From positions 6,987-67,426 of the forward strand of contig MU616650.1 in NCBI GenBank assembly GCA_025201705.1: 60,440 nt of DNA, given 5' to 3'. Source of the DNA: Dissophora ornata (lineage: Eukaryota; Mortierellomycota; Mortierellomycetes; Mortierellales; Mortierellaceae). A program made the translations under genes and the position numbers. Numbering within the stretch: position 1 is the stretch's first letter; the number at the start of each line of letters is the position of its first letter. The notes under the pieces are model-generated. The model was not told the origin of the DNA. It searched no databases and worked only from the letters and a program-made list of their open reading frames with translations. Shown here in pieces: positions 37,697-49,108 of this stretch.

Positions 37697-40165
37697 ATGG
37701 CCGCCAATAGCGACGTCCCTCCTCACATCGCCCAGCAGCGCCAGCTGTACCACGCGGCGCTGCAAAAGCAGAATGGTGGCGGAGGCTATCCCCCCTCCCC
37801 CTCTTCTGCAAACACTAATGGATACCCACAACAACAGCAACAGCAACAGCAGCAGCAGCAAGGATACTACCAGCAGCAGAGCCCCTACAACGGTCAACAA
37901 CAACAGTACGACGGATATGGTGGGATGAATGCTCAGCAGCAACAGTACTACCAGCAACAACAAGAATACCAGCAACAACAAGAATACCAGCAATATCAAC
38001 AGCAGCAGCAATATCAGCAGCCACCCGTCGCCCCTGCCACGGTCTCGATCCAACCTCTTTCATACAGCCGGCCCGTGAGCGGCGCGAGCATGTCTCCACC
38101 TCAGCAGCAGCAGCAGCCGGTACCGCCAGTAGCTCCTTCGCAGACGCAGGCACGACCGAGTGCCGCAGTTGGTGACGAATATCCTCTGTTGGTTGCTATC
38201 GACTTTGGTAAGTGGCAGTGCCTCCCCTGAATGGGGCGATGAATGAACTACTTTGGATTACCAGACAAACGGCGGCGGACGCAGGGGCACTGGAACCGGG
38301 CCAATGATTACTGTGTCACATAATTAATCGCCCCCAATTTATCATAATAGGAACAACCTTCTCTGGTGTTGCCTATTCCTTCAAGTCGAACGGAGATGTC
38401 ATTGAGATGACTTCATGGTAATTCGCCGTTTTTTATTGTTTATTCTTTCTTCTTCTCTACTCAGTTTTGCCAGCTCCCGACTAGTGTTCTTTTGAGGCGT
38501 GGGCTGTGATTTTAACACCCGTCGGCCTTGTATTACATATTCTCTCAGGCCACAACAGGCCAATCTGTACGGAAAGGTACCCACCGTCAGCGCCTACAGC
38601 AAGGAGAATGACAGGATGCACTCATGGGGCTATGCAGCCAAGGCCGCTATGTTGACTCCCGCCGGTCGCAACTTGGATCTACTGCAGAAGTTCAAGCTAT
38701 TCCTCGATAACGATCTTGCACCGTATCTGCCTCCTTTGCCCAGGACCATCAACCCACAGAACGCCATCAGCGACTATTTGCGAGCGATCCATACCTATGC
38801 TATTGGTGAGATTATCAAGAATACGGCTGGAGGCATGGTCTTTGATCAGTCGCACATCCAGTACTGTTTGACGGTCCCAGCCATGTGGACGGATGCTGCC
38901 AAGGGCGTCATGCGACAAACCGCGATCCAGGCAGGACTGATCCAACCCAACGACCCCGCCCACCGTCTGCTTTTGGTTTCAGAGCCCGAGGCGGCTGCCA
39001 TGTACTGTGAGAGAAAGTGCGAGCAATTTAATCTGCGCCATGGCGATCGGTTCATGATTTGCGATGCTGGAGGTAAGGCAACTCAGGGATAAGATAAGGC
39101 GGAGGAATATCTTAGGGCTATCTTTAATTTTTTACTGACTTTATTGCTTTTGCTTGAATGAAATATCTAGGCGGTACGGTTGATTTGATTGTCTTCCAGG
39201 TGGATTACAGCTCTGGAACTCGCCACTTGATTGAAGTCACCCGCGGATCGGGAGCAAGCTGCGGATCCGGTTTCTTGGACGAGAACTTTTCTATGCTTGT
39301 GCGCCAAAAGCTCCAGCGATACGACCTTCAGCCCAAGGCGTGGGCTCAGATCATGGAAGAATTTGTGTTCATGCATAAGCCCCAGTTTGACGGAGATGAC
39401 GATTCATTTATCTCGATGCCCTCTTCTGTCGGCAACTTGGTTGATCTTGACATGAGACTGGAGGATGGACTGCTCGCGATTTCGGCGCAGGAGATGCGTG
39501 AGATTGTCTTTGACCCTGTTGTGAACCAGGTACTGGGTCTCATTGACGGACAGCTCGTTCAGGCGCAGCAGTGCTCCGCCATCTTCTTGGTCGGAGGATT
39601 TGGTTCTTCGCCTTACCTGCACAAGCGTGTTCAGCAAGAGTTCGAGGCCCGCGTACCGCTCATCCGCTACCCTCCTCGCCCCGACCTGGCTGTCGTTCGT
39701 GGCGCTGTCTATCACGGACTGACTTATAAGCCTATCCAAGCCCGCGTCGCCCGTCGTTGGTACGGTGTCGACACTACTCGCCCTTACAGGGCCGGCGACC
39801 CTGTCGAGAAGAAGTACATGCAAGATGGAAAGTACCGTGTTCGCGACGGATTCTCGGTCTTTGTGCGCCCGGGACAGTCGATTGGCGTGGATGAGTGTAT
39901 CAGTAAGAAGTATATTACGCACAAGTACCCCGAACCACTCTCATCGCCACTCTATGTTTACAATGGAGAGGACCAGCCCGAGTTTGTGGACTCACCTGGA
40001 GTGCAGAAACTCTGCGACTTTACGATCCCATTGCCCCACATGCCAGGCGCAGCTCCAGGAACGCCGGTCATCTTTACTTTGAGGATGTATTTTGGATTGA
40101 CAGAGTTGAGGGCTGAGGCTGAATTCCAGAACGGAGAGGTTATCTCAACACTTTGCCAGTTCTAA
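37697..40165 (+). CDS. HSPA12-like Hsp70 with polyglutamine N-terminus
   Basis: Model: exons 37697-38207, 38351-38417, 38549-39072 and 39171-40165; 698 residues. Residues about 45-160 are a Gln-rich, Tyr-spotted low-complexity domain with pure Q runs up to about 11. The actin/Hsp70 ATPase fold follows: phosphate-1 DFGTTFSGVAYS begins near residue 169, phosphate-2 is CDAGGGTVDL (about 365-373), and the adenosine-type motif is LVGGFGSSPYL. There is no canonical Hsp70 substrate-binding domain or EEVD tail, as in HSPA12 proteins. Introns 1 and 3 split glycines of the phosphate motifs. QFDGDDD at residues 439-445 matches the published Taspase-1 site consensus. Client and role are unknown. Confidence 0.9.
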
Positions 40166-40831
40166 AAACAAGCTGGACCAAACGATGCTGGCAAATGATC
40201 AAATGACCTGTCGATAACGGGACGAGGGAAAATAACAACTTCGTATCATGTCTCTCTCTCCTTTGTCAAAGGAGAATAGGATTGTAATTATAAAAAGTAA
40301 AATAACATTTATCACAACGAGGATGTGCATTGAATTGTTGAAATGTATATCGCGAGGGGCCAAACCTCTCGATTTGCGCAAATTGGAGTCCCTAGCACGA
40401 TGTGGCAAGATCATAGGAGTAGGGCACTGATCTCGTACGTATGCGAGAAAGCGTACGGGCCCGTATGAAGTAAAGGCGGATGAACAGAATGGAGCATCTT
40501 TTTCAATAATCCTGTCTGTTTCCTGTCTGCTTTGTCAACCATATAACTTATTGTCATATGATGTCATGATTACAACCGTCGTAGGTCCCAGGTGGAGAAG
40601 CAAGCGTCGCGTTTGATGCCTCCTGACCTCCACTTGCCCTCCACTCTTTACAAAGCGGGCAGGTCATGGTGAGGTCATTGCGAGTTATACCAAGACAAGA
40701 CGCGACTTCCTTTTGATATCATTACTCCACCATCCACCAACGTCCTCTTCAGAAAAAAGGTATAAAAGACCCCAGCAACAACAGCTCCTCAAAACAATAA
40801 CCAAACACACCTCCAAAACAAAAACACCAGC
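40166..40831. other. Intergenic with CsbD-like promoter
   Basis: Convergence-free intergenic space. TATAAAAG at 40761-40768 lies 64 nt before the CsbD-like ATG. No other feature was recognised. Confidence 0.5.
40761..40768 (+). promoter_or_regulatory. TATA box of the CsbD-like gene
   Basis: TATAAAAG lies 64 nt before the start codon, in the position expected of a strong inducible promoter. Confidence 0.6.
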
Positions 40832-41125
40832 ATGTCCAACATCACTGAGAAGATTACCAACACCGCCAACTCCTACATCGGAGGCGCCAAGCAAACTGTC
40901 GGCGAGACCCTTGGCTACCCAGATCTCGCTGCCTCGGGTGCCCAGCAAAAGGCCGAGGCCGATGCTGCCGCTGCAACGGCCACTGCCAAGTCCCACGCCG
41001 ACGGCGCCGGCCACCAGATCCAGGGTCAGGTTCAACAGGCCGTCGGATCCCTCACTGGTGACTCTTCACTCGAAGCCCGCGGTCATGCCAACGAGGTTCG
41101 TGGCGACATGGAGCGCAAGGTTTAA
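40832..41125 (+). CDS. CsbD-like small stress protein
   Basis: Intronless, 97 residues, Ala/Gly/Gln-rich and hydrophilic. It has two related helical segments of the CsbD type: ITNTANSYIGGAKQTVGETL near the N-terminus, and HQIQGQVQQAVGSLTGD followed by GHANEVRGD near the C-terminus. Bacterial CsbD is a general-stress protein. Fungal members have been described as mismatch or cruciform DNA-binding proteins. A well-placed TATA box and high Ala/Gln codon bias towards C-ending codons suggest strong, possibly stress-induced expression (inference). Confidence 0.8.
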   Translation: MSNITEKITNTANSYIGGAKQTVGETLGYPDLAASGAQQKAEADAAAATATAKSHADGAGHQIQGQVQQAVGSLTGDSSLEARGHANEVRGDMERKV

Positions 41126-42059
41126 GACAAGAATCAACGAATCATGTGTAATCGAAGGAGAGCCCCGGGCAAGAACAAACGAACTTGCCGGGGAAACATT
41201 ACACCAAATAATGCAAATTGCAAAGTCAAAGTATGTAACAAATTAAAATACGTCCAATGCGGGCCACTGTGTTCCAGCGAGGCTGTGGAAGAAAAATAGC
41301 AGTGGGTGCTCCGAATTATTGTTTTTTACAATAGTCTTGATACATTCTCGCAATAGCAATGTGGAGAATAATATTAAATCTCGGAGTGTTGCACGAACAC
41401 ACATTGCCCAGCCAATGTTCTTGTCAGACACATCCATTACAACCAGATAAGAACAAGACCTTTTATCTGCTGGCTGGAACCGCCTGGAACCTGCTCAATT
41501 GATCAAGGCACTGAATGTCTGGTGCTAACCCAAAACCGCGCTTTTCAGAGATGGCAGAGAAGCAAACGAGAGATCTGAGACACTGGGCGGTGCCACAGCC
41601 CAATAGCGTGCGGCGTCTCACTGCCAACTGCTCTCTCTTTTTTTTCTGCGTGTCTTTTCTGTGTTCCAACTGGCATGAGCCTGACGAGACGCAACATCGC
41701 CATCGTCATCGCAACACGGACATGGTCGAGGACTGTATTCAGCATTCATAATAAGATTGGGGTATTATGAGCAAATTAGCAGACAAGCACAGTGCCACAT
41801 CACACACAACACTGCTCATTGCTCTCTCCCTTTTGTTTTGCCCACTTGTCGACTTTTTGAAATTGCTTCTTCTCTCTGCCACCTTTTATAGATCTTTCTC
41901 CCTCCGTCTCCTCTTTGCTCTCCCATTCTCTCTCCACCTCTCTCTCTTTTTCAACTCTCCTCACTCTTTTTCCTCGGCTCGGTCTTTTTCTGCGCTTGTA
42001 CCACTTTTTTTTTTTAACATTCACCGCAGTAAAAACGCAAGCACAAAAAAAAATCTTCT
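41126..42059. other. Intergenic and C/T-rich leader of the aspartic protease gene
   Basis: No gene was recognised. 41815-42050 is strongly C/T-rich on the plus strand and precedes the protease ATG at 42060. Confidence 0.45.
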
Positions 42060-44757
42060 ATGAAGGCCACACTCTCAGCAGCGCTCATCCTGGGCCTTAC
42101 CACGGCCACAGCCGTATCGGCGGCAATCGTCACGTAAATACTCACTCCTTAGTCCTTAGTCCTCTCTTCCTACATATACATCAATTTTGGACGCAGGAGA
42201 GGTGTGAAGGCGACAGTAAAGCGAATGATGAATGAAAAAAATGCAGCGCAGGAACACACAGTGGCATCGTGCCTCCCTCACGCCCTTGCCTCCGTCCTCC
42301 TTACTCTATTGCCTCCTTCACTCTGTGGTCTCGCTACCCCACATCCAACAGCTTCCCAAAAAAAAGTATCCGCAAACATTCTATTTCCAACGACGCTTCT
42401 ACCCCCCACCCATAAAAAAAAAATACCGGCTGCTTCAACTGTGCGGCTGTGTCGACACCCTTTTGCATCTCATTCAACTGCATTCAACTCGGCTCGATGG
42501 AAATGGCGAGAGCAGTATAGTGGAATGCTGATGAGCAACAATAACAAGAAAAAAAAGGGTTGACCAAAAGCACAGTGTCCTTTGCTGTCTACTCTTGTGC
42601 CTGGCGACCTATTTTTGGACTGCGGTGCTTCGACCCGTTGAATGGAACGCGAAGAATATCACAGATGAACACATGAATTGCGTACCCGTCGTCGTCCATC
42701 ACTACAATACCAACCAAATAAGAGTGGATGAGGTGTTGTCTCGAGCAAGCGAATGGAGCAGCGACAGTTTGACAAACCACTGCAATATACATGCTCAATG
42801 TACACATATACATCGTTTGCAAAACATGGAACCAGGGGGGGAGAGGACGATGTAATTAATCCGTGCGTCAGCTGAAGTTACACGCGTACTCTTACTAACG
42901 ACCGCATTAATAACTTGTATCCAGCGTTCCCGTCAGTTCCTGGGATGTCCCCATGAACCTCAATTCCGAATCGTTGACCAGACGATACCTCCAGAAACGC
43001 CAAGGCAGCTCGACGAATGTGCCACTGACCAACGTCGAGAATGATATCATTTACAGTATGTTTATGGGCTGAAGTGCTTCGCCGCGCCACGGCCAGTGTC
43101 CCGCAAACAAGATTGGTTTTGTTTTACACTTTGTTCAAACAATCCTTCTGACCCTCTTTTGTTTCTTATTATTTCCCTCATCTTACAGCAATCCCACTTG
43201 GACTCGGGTCACCTGCGCAGAACTTCAATCTGGCTATCGATACAGGAAGCCCCATCACTTGGGTCTCTGCCAGCTCATGCACAACAGGCGGCTGTGCAAA
43301 TTCCAAGACGTTCAACTGCGCCGCTTCCTCGTATGTGTCTTCGTTCCATCATGTGTTTGTTTTCAAAAAGCAACCGGGGTTGTAACATGTGCAATGCATG
43401 TTAATTGCTCTTTATTTATTTTTCCTTCAAAATTGTAGTACGTGCACTACTTCCACCGCGTCTTTCAATGCGTCCTATGTGAGCGGACAGGGAGTTTCCG
43501 GCACTTATGTCGCTGTAAGTTTTTTTACCCGTGCATTAATTGTCATGACCATGGAGGAGTTGTCTAAAGAGGCATTCCAGCCAACACGTGCATACGCGGT
43601 ATGTTTACTCACTCTACTTCGCCTTGGTTTCCCCTCACTGAATTTTAGGATACATTCACTGTTGGACAGCTTCAGTTCCGAGCTGTTGCAGGAATCGTGA
43701 CGACCAATGATGCACCACTCCCAACAACTGTTGACGGTATCATGGGTCTGTGGTACTATGCACCCGGAAGCCAGATCCCAATCTTGAACGTGCTCGCCAA
43801 CTCAACAACATTGACTCAAAACATGATTGGTATCTATCTCACGTCGTCGAACTCCAAATCTACCACGTCCACCGGCGGAGAGATCACTTTCGGAGGTGTC
43901 AACACTGCACGATTCACGGGCGACATCTCATACACCAACTGTGTCTCCAGTCGACCATGGAGTGTACGTTTTATTTCCTCTCTTGTTTTCTGTCAAAGAA
44001 ACGGGTCAAGCATTGTTGAAATGGGGATATCCTCGCTATATCTAAAATGTATGGTGTCTCTTCCTTTTAGATCCCTGTCGGCGGTATGACTGTCGGTGGC
44101 AAAGCTATTAGCGTCACTGGAGCTATTGCTGCCATCGACACTGGTACGACTGCCATGCTCATGCCCCAAACTGTTGCCGATCAGATCAACGGAGCTATCC
44201 CCGGTGCTGTCCAGGTTGTAAGTGTGCCAGTCTGCCAGTCCATATTTCCTTTCTTCATCGCATATTTTCCATTTCTCAATGCGTTGTTTTCTTCTTTTTC
44301 ATAGCCCAATCAAGGCAACATCTGGATCTTGCCCTGCTCTGGAACCACAGCCGTCACCATCACCTTCGGATCCTTCACCGGCACAATCCCCTACACGAGT
44401 CTAGCCATGCAGAGCACCAGCCAATCCACCTCTCAGGGCAATTACTGTCTCAGTGCTGCCATGTTCCCCACAGGTCAGACCGCAACCATTGACGAATGGT
44501 TGATCGGTGATGCCTTCTTGAAGAACGTCTACTCCGTCTTTGACTTTAGCACCAACGCCGCCAGCGGCGGAAGAATCGGCTTCGCAAGCCTTGGCAGCGG
44601 CGGAGGCAGCACCAGCAATGGAACCACCGGAAGTGGTGGTAGCACTGGCAGTGGTTCTACCAAAAGCAGCGCCAGCTCTGTCAAGGACGCGTCGTTTGTA
44701 TTGCAGACCGCTGTAGTCGTGCTTGTCGCTGGAAGCGCACTGTTGGCCGGACTTTAA
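42060..44757 (+). CDS. Pepsin-like aspartic protease (A1), probably GPI-anchored
   Basis: Model: exons 42060-42133, 42925-43055, 43189-43330, 43439-43514, 43649-43963, 44071-44217 and 44305-44757; 445 residues. Exon 1 encodes a signal peptide (MKATLSAALILGLTTATAVS). A Lys-Arg pair (LQKR|QGSST) suggests Kex2-type pro-peptide removal. Catalytic aspartates are D86 (IDTGSPITW) and D269 (IDTGTTAM). The C-terminus has a Gly/Ser/Thr linker and a hydrophobic end (FVLQTAVVVLVAGSALLAGL), the arrangement of GPI-anchored yapsins. Intron 1 is 791 nt, much longer than the others, but has a perfect TACTAAC at 42893-42899 before TATCCAG. The join keeps frame, though a further small exon inside it is possible. 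Confidence 0.9.
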
Positions 44758-44987
44758 ATGATTGGAAATGATGACCCACGTCGAGAAGTACTTTGTTATC
44801 TATATTCAAGTATATTCATGCCCTCCTTCGCCATCTATAAGTCATCTAGACATCAAAGTCTCCTAAAAAAATAATCAATAAACCTCAGATCGCTTCAATG
44901 TAAATGAAGCAACATGAAAAGAACTAGGGTTTTTCTAAAAGACGGTAGTTTTTATTGCTATGTACTGTGTTGTTGCGGTTCTTCCCT
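44758..44987. other. Convergent intergenic region
   Basis: 3' flanks of the protease and thiolase genes. AATAAA-like ATCAATAAA lies near 44872. Nothing else was seen. Confidence 0.5.
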
Positions 44988-46477
44988 CTAGCATCTCTCC
45001 AAGACAATGGCGATACCCTGTCCACCTCCAATGCAAGCAGATCCAATGGCGTACTTGCCCTGAGTGCGCTGCAACTCATGGGTCAAGTGGGCAATGATTC
45101 TCGATCCTGAGGCACCCAAGGGGTGACCCAAAGCAATAGCACCACCGTTCAAGTTGGTCTTGCTACGGTCCAATCCAAGGACCTTCTCGACGGCCAAGTA
45201 CTGGGCAGCAAAGGCCTCGTTGACCTCGACCAGATCCATATCCTTCAAGGTCAGGCCAGCCTTCTTGAGGGCACCCTGGATGGCAGAGACTGGGCCAATA
45301 CCCATGATAGAGGGCTCGACCGCAGTGACCTGCCAGGAGACGACCTTGGCCAAAGGCTTCAAGCCGTGCTCCTTGATTGCCTGCTCCGAGGCAACGATGA
45401 CGGCACCAGCACCATCGCTGATACCAGAGGCGTTACCGGCCGTGACAGTTCCCTCCTTCTTGAAGACCGAGGGAAGCTTGGCCAGGGTCTCGATGGTGGT
45501 CGAGGGGCGGGCGTGCTCGTCGTGGCGGAGGGTCTCGATGTTCTTCTTGACCTTGTACTCGACAGGGGCGATCTCAGCGTTGAAGCGACCAGCCTCGTTG
45601 GCTATGATGAAACGCAATAAGCCCATATTAGCAATCAGAAACCCTCCTATTGGCTTCACAGTGCCTTTTCCTTAGTCATCTTTATGAAGCGCGACTTACC
45701 GGCAGCCCAGCGCTGCTGAGACAAAAGCGCGTACTCGTCACAGTCCGTTCTCGAGATGTTGTGCTCCTGTGCCAAGTTCTCTGCAGTGATACCCATTGGG
45801 GTCTCCTTGGGGTAGCGATCCACAAGAGCGGCAGCCAGTGTATCCTCCAACTTCAAATCAACTCCGAATCGCGTGCCACCAAATCGAATGTTCCTCAAGG
45901 CATAGGGTGCCAAGGACATAGACTCTGATCCTCCTGTCAAGACAATGCTGGAATCACCGACAGCAATCTCATGCGCAGCGTTGATAATCGACTGGAAACC
46001 TGATCCGCAAAGACGGTTGACGGTCAAGGCAGGGACGGTGATGTCGAGTCCAGCACGCAAACCGACATGGCGAGCCAAGTATGGGCTGGTAGCATCGGTA
46101 TGGGCAACGTTACCGACGATCACAGAGTCGATAGGAACTTGCTTGCCCAGATCAGCGAGCGCAGCCTTGGAGGCAAAGGCACCGAGCTCGGAGGCAGTGT
46201 AGTCCTTGAGCTTACCGCCTGTTGTTGTTATTTCGCGAATGGTATTGACAATGAAAAGTGGTTGTTGTAGTAGTGGTGGTGTTGTGTTATCCATGCAGGG
46301 CAGCAGTGCGGAAGAGATATTGAGGCAGATCAAAAGGCAATAGGCAGAAGGAGCTGATTAGTCATCGTGTTCCGGGACAAAGACAGAAAGATGCAACGTG
46401 CTGTGCAATGGGCGTGTTCTATTACCGAAGGCGCCGAAGGGAGTACGCTTGGCAGCGACGATGAATACGTTAGCCAT
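44988..46477 (-). CDS. ACAA2: 3-ketoacyl-CoA thiolase, mitochondrial ACAA2 type
   Basis: Model: exons 46477-46426, 46218-45700 and 45601-44988; 394 residues, the size of animal ACAA2 (397). The enzyme performs the last step of fatty-acid beta-oxidation, cleaving 3-ketoacyl-CoA to acetyl-CoA. The nucleophile is C88 in NRLCGSGFQSI, with conserved NEAFAAQYLAVE, GGAIALGHPLGASGSRI and the second active Cys in SACIGGGQG. KLEDTL, RHDEHARPSTT and KKAGLTLKDMDLVEVNEA match ACAA2 more closely than Erg10 or peroxisomal Pot1. As in ACAA2, no cleavable leader is evident and the N-terminus MANVFIVAAKRTPFGAFG would act as an uncleaved signal (family knowledge). The C-terminus (VLERC) is not a PTS1, which argues against peroxisomes. 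Confidence 0.93.
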
Positions 46478-46808
46478 TATTGAGAGTAGAAAAGGCGGTG
46501 GTGAGAGGAGTGGAGATCAGGGGAAACAAGAAACAAAAGGGAGACGCAAACGAGAATGGAGGAATAACGAGAGCTGATTGCGCATTCGTTCCTCGTGTCC
46601 GGGGTCGTAGACGGACTCCACGCGCAGGTGTGGCGAATAGGATGGGACAGCGGGGTAGATGGGTCAAGAAACACACGTACACTCGAGACACGTGAAAGTC
46701 TGAGCCATCTCTTCCCTTTCTTCTCCCACGGACACTCGCGCCCGCCCTTCTCCACCGTCACATATACTCAGGCACCTGTGGGAGCATAGAAAGAGCGACA
46801 GATCCGCA
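46478..46808. promoter_or_regulatory. Bidirectional promoter between thiolase and Taspase-1-like genes
   Basis: 331 bp between divergent start codons. GC-rich centre, no clear TATA box. Confidence 0.5.
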
Positions 46809-48659
46809 ATGGAGACCACCACTGGAGCCACAGCATCTACCCATCATTCAGCTGGAAGGGGATTCGTCGCTGTGCATGTGGGAGCCGGTAATGCAATGAC
46901 CCTCGACGTGACACACAGTCCGTCTTTACGTGCTGCGTTCCTGAACAATATCTCCGGGACGATTGTTTGTTGATGCAATAAAAGGTGCTGGTCTGCCGTA
47001 TTAGGTTTACACGCTGCGAGGAACAAAGCTCGCTACCTCAACGCCTGCAGAAAGTAAGCTCTCTCCTCCTCCTGCTTGTGGAGGTTCAGGCTTGCTTTGC
47101 CAGAAATGACTCCAACGGCAACCGCCACCAACACCCCTTGCGTCTTATCTTCCCCCCAGGGCGTGTCTCGCAGGGATAGAGATGCTCCGTTCACAGACAG
47201 ATCATGCCTCATCTACGACCAATACCGCGACAGGCGTTGTAGAGCAAATGATTCGGATCCTCGAAGACGACCCTGTCACAAATGCAGGAACCGGATCTAA
47301 CCTGAACCTCGATGGACGCGTCGAATGCGATGCCTCCATCATGAACGGCACAACGCTTGGATATGGGTCTGTTGGAGCTGTGTCTGGTAGGGATTTTTCA
47401 GATTTGTCACCAAAGTCTCTTGTATACGCGCTACGTCCCATCTAAACTCTTCTTCACACGTCAACGACTCTTACTTTCTTACTTCTTTTTTGTTATCAGA
47501 TTTCAAGAATCCAATCTCAGTTGCCGCCAAGATTCTTCACGAATCTGATCAGGGACCTCTGTCTCTGGGCAGGATACCACCCATCATGCTCGTCGGATCG
47601 GGGGCCATGCAATGGGTTGATACCATGGGCTTCTCGATGCTTGAACGAGTCAAATCTAACCCACCCTTGTTCTTGTCAGCGATTTGGAAGGACGAAGGAG
47701 AAAAGAACAACAACATGGATGACTCTGCAGAGGCCATCGACGGATCTCTTGTCACCCGAGAGTCACTGCATCAACACGTCCGGTTCCAGGTCATGCTTCA
47801 GAAAGCTGGCTCTTCTACAGCCCACAAAGACTTTTCTTCATCTTCTTATCCAGCTGAATCGCACGAAGGAAGCCACAAGCGGAAATCCCCACCACCTCCC
47901 CCGCCCTCGTCTTCGAGATCACGATCCGATAAGAAAAAGATTGTGGAGATGGATGACGAAAACTGGCTTCAAGATACTGTGGGTGCTATTTGTGTGGACG
48001 GACTGGGTCGAGTGGCAGCAGGCGTAAGTAGCGGAGGCATCGCGATGAAATTCCCGGGTCGCGTTAGTGAGGTATTTGGCCATGTCGAACGTGCTTGTGA
48101 CAAAGAGTATGGCGAGGTCTTAGTTAGTGGACGAAAATGGATAACGGATGATCGCACACTATTTACATAGGCAGCAGTGTTTGGCGCAGGTTGCTGGGCT
48201 CAGGATCCTATCGAGCATGGCAATGACCATGACGGTGGCTTGGGTTTTGCTTGCAGCATGACAGGTGCCGGCGAACAGATCTGCAAAACACTCCTTGCTA
48301 GAACATGTATGGAGACATTTGTAGCCGAAGAACCTGAAGAGGATGATACCTCTCGTATTGCAGGTGTCGTCCTGGATCGGTTTTTGAAAAGCCCATTGCT
48401 GAGGTCATACAACGAACGGCATGCGGGGTTTATTGCTGTGAAGTTGAAGTCCTCAAGGACTGAGGACTGTGGATCTGTTAATGGTATGGATACAGACGAG
48501 GACACAGACGAGGACACAATTGGCGTGGCGGTTGACTCAGACTCAGAGATCCAACGAGATACGAAGAATGTGAACTTGAACGAGAGCGAGAACGAGAGTT
48601 CGGCAACACGTCTGAGAGCTGAATTTGTATTTGCGCACACAACAAAAACGATGGTATGA
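46809..48659 (+). CDS. TASP1: Taspase-1-like threonine aspartase (Ntn hydrolase)
   Basis: Model: exons 46809-46887, 47005-47053, 47160-47386, 47500-48071 and 48171-48659; 471 residues. The N-terminal half reads [31 protein letters not shown] and [15 protein letters not shown], followed by [13 protein letters not shown], all as in Taspase-1. The autocleavage and nucleophile site is intact: D277-T278 in [13 protein letters not shown], followed by [18 protein letters not shown] and GAGCWA. A low-complexity loop rich in Ser, Pro and Lys precedes the cleavage site, as in the human enzyme where that region is flexible. An acidic insertion (about residues 400-440) interrupts the beta-subunit end before [11 protein letters not shown]. 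Family members are asparaginase-2-fold proteases that activate by self-cleavage and cut after Asp in substrates. The fungal substrate is unknown. Confidence 0.92.
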
Positions 48660-49108
48660 TCAAAGAGAATGATATTATTTTACGAGGAGGGGAACAGATC
48701 GGATCGATATTGGTGGATACAAAATACCAAGCTCCGACTGAATATATATCGCCTTTCTGTGTCATGTAGGGTGTTGCTTACATGTCCATGCAAGACAGCA
48801 GACCAACGGTAATATCAGCAGCTTCTTGCCATTATAGCATTACCGCAGACTTGATGACGAAGCTTGGGCGAAATCCGGCATGTCTTCTAATTCTTCATTC
48901 TCCAATGCTATCACTACATTAGGCAATCATGTCGCAGCGAAAAACAGAGTGTAACAAAGCGGTTTATACATGCATGGTCAAGATCTGAATATGTATATCA
49001 TGTTATAATTTAATCGTTGAAGATAAAACAAATAATACTATGGCAATACTGGACCGGCTCGGATCAGGTTAAGGTATCTCTGCTTGTTCGGCGTTGGATG
49101 TTTTGCAC
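48660..49108. other. Convergent intergenic region
   Basis: 3' flanks of the Taspase-like and ALDH3 genes; A/T-rich with no gene recognised. Confidence 0.5.

Noticed and set aside
42204..42855. Open frames inside the first intron of the aspartic protease
   Set aside because: No domain, no consistent splice phase, and the intron ends are well supported.
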